Translations under genes and position numbers: made by a program
Part shown: positions 31,698 to 32,346 of the stretch, in pieces
Numbering within the stretch: position 1 is the first letter of the stretch
Layout of the letters: every line of letters starts with the position of its first letter
NCBI RefSeq assembly: GCF_025336485.1
Contig: NZ_JAODAB010000043.1
Coordinates: forward strand, 1-32,346
Length of the DNA: 32,346 nucleotides
Source: Pseudomonas citri
Lineage (GTDB): Bacteria > Pseudomonadota > Gammaproteobacteria > Pseudomonadales > Pseudomonadaceae
Direction: 5' to 3'
The notes under the pieces: generated by a model
What the model was told of the DNA's origin: nothing
The model's database searches: none
What the model saw: only the letters and a program-made list of their open reading frames with translations

Positions 31698-32346
31698 ATG
31701 CCCACCTGCCCTCGCGAAACCGTACTGTGTCGCTACCACTACGATCCACTTGATCGCCTGACCGACTGTGCGCCCGCCACTGAAGCCCACATCCAGCGTT
31801 TTTATTGCAAAAGCCGATTGGCGACCGAGATACAGGGAGCGGTCCAACACAGCGTCTTCCAGCACGAAGACCAACTGTTGGCGCAACTACGGCGCGAGTC
31901 CGCAAAGGTCGACACCACGCTGCTGGCGACCGACCAACAGCGCTCGGTATTGAACGCCCTTGATGCATCTGGCCCCCACCCTCTCGCCTACACAGCTTAC
32001 GGTCATCGCCCGGCTGAAAACGGCTTGCTCAGTTTGCTTGGATTTAACGGCGAACGGCCGGATTCGGTGACCGGGCATTATTTGTTGGGGAATGGGTATC
32101 GGGCGTTCAATCCGGTGTTGATGCGGTTTAACAGTCCGGACAGTTTGAGTCCGTTTGGGGAGGGAGGGGTGAATGCGTATGGGTATGGTTTGGGGAACCC
32201 GTTGACCAACCAGGATCCAACTGGGCACTTCCCATTAAGAGCCATCCTTAGCTCCATCGATGACTACATAGGGACTGTCAGATTTTTTGTGTTCGGGCCG
32301 GTAGCGGCCTGCCGTCAGGCAGGCCTTGATTTCACCAGGTCGGCCT
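31698..32346 (+). CDS. RHS repeat-associated core domain protein, 3' end outside the window
   Basis: 216 residues are visible and the frame is still open at the last base. The start MPTCPRETVLCRYHYDPLDRL has ACGGAG eight bases upstream. Residues 13-120 carry YD-repeat-like sequence as in TccC-type proteins (RFYCKSRLATEIQGAV, TLLATDQQRSVL, HPLAYTAYGHRP, LLGFNGERPD). Residues 128-177 are the RHS core (YLLGNGYRAFNPVLMRFNSP to NQDPTGH). After that the variable region begins (FPLRAILSSIDDYIGTVRFF onwards), the place where such proteins carry a toxin domain. Codon use changes near 32030: GGG, TTG and TTT become frequent, unlike the flanking core genes, which suggests horizontal origin. This is a short, orphan RHS, without the long repeat shell; an immunity gene should follow beyond the window. 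The toxin type cannot be told from 39 residues. Confidence 0.88.
   Translation, partial: MPTCPRETVLCRYHYDPLDRLTDCAPATEAHIQRFYCKSRLATEIQGAVQHSVFQHEDQLLAQLRRESAKVDTTLLATDQQRSVLNALDASGPHPLAYTAYGHRPAENGLLSLLGFNGERPDSVTGHYLLGNGYRAFNPVLMRFNSPDSLSPFGEGGVNAYGYGLGNPLTNQDPTGHFPLRAILSSIDDYIGTVRFFVFGPVAACRQAGLDFTRSA

Noticed and set aside
1..32346. CRISPR array, tRNA, rRNA, IS element, prophage
   Set aside because: The repeats present are inverted REP palindromes, not regularly spaced direct repeats; no cloverleaf, rRNA, transposase or phage gene was recognised.

Overview
The window is Pseudomonas chromosome, most likely from the P. fluorescens complex. The evidence is high GC coding sequence, a biotin cluster in the order bioB-F-H-C-D beside an acyl-CoA dehydrogenase, a gene order (comF, ModE-type regulator, srkA, rarD, glcB, ECF sigma/FecR/receptor, GST, creBCD) that I recall from pseudomonads, and REP palindromes of the types that pepper fluorescent pseudomonads. 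No rRNA, tRNA, CRISPR array, phage or insertion sequence was found.

Layout. Bases 1-7181 are minus-strand: bioB, bioF, bioH, bioC and bioD with mostly overlapping ends, then a 98-residue orphan protein, then a fatty acyl-CoA dehydrogenase with its own promoter under a double PsrA-like operator. Bases 7273-12911 are plus-strand: comF, a ModE/TOBE regulator, a Tat-exported PhoX-family phosphatase, the SrkA kinase and the RarD transporter. A 217-base convergent gap with two perfect DnaA boxes separates rarD from a double-ACT-domain protein (minus). Malate synthase G (glcB) follows with a strong terminator, then a single-domain response regulator (minus), diverging from a cNMP/CBS/DUF294 protein coupled to a DEDDh exonuclease.

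Bases 19700-25333 form an iron-uptake unit: an ECF sigma factor with a promoter and Fur-like box, an anti-sigma FecR, a TonB-dependent siderophore receptor with an STN signalling domain and its own Fur box, a PepSY inner-membrane protein and a small two-helix membrane protein. A GST-like protein comes next. Bases 26259-30410 (minus) hold a periplasmic retropepsin-like protein, creB, creC and creD, with a tandem repeat resembling a CreB site just before creD. The window closes with a PlsC-type acyltransferase and the 5' part of a short RHS-core protein whose variable, probably toxic, C-terminus runs off the end.

How they work together: the Bio proteins (BioC and BioH at the pimeloyl stage, BioF, BioD and BioB at ring assembly) make biotin, with bioA evidently elsewhere. 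The sigma/FecR/receptor set senses and imports a ferric siderophore, probably a hydroxamate. CreBC is a sensor-regulator pair acting on creD. Most of the window is conserved core genome. The parts most worth a second look are regulatory (PsrA, CreB, Fur and DnaA sites), the REP/REPIN elements, and the RHS toxin end.
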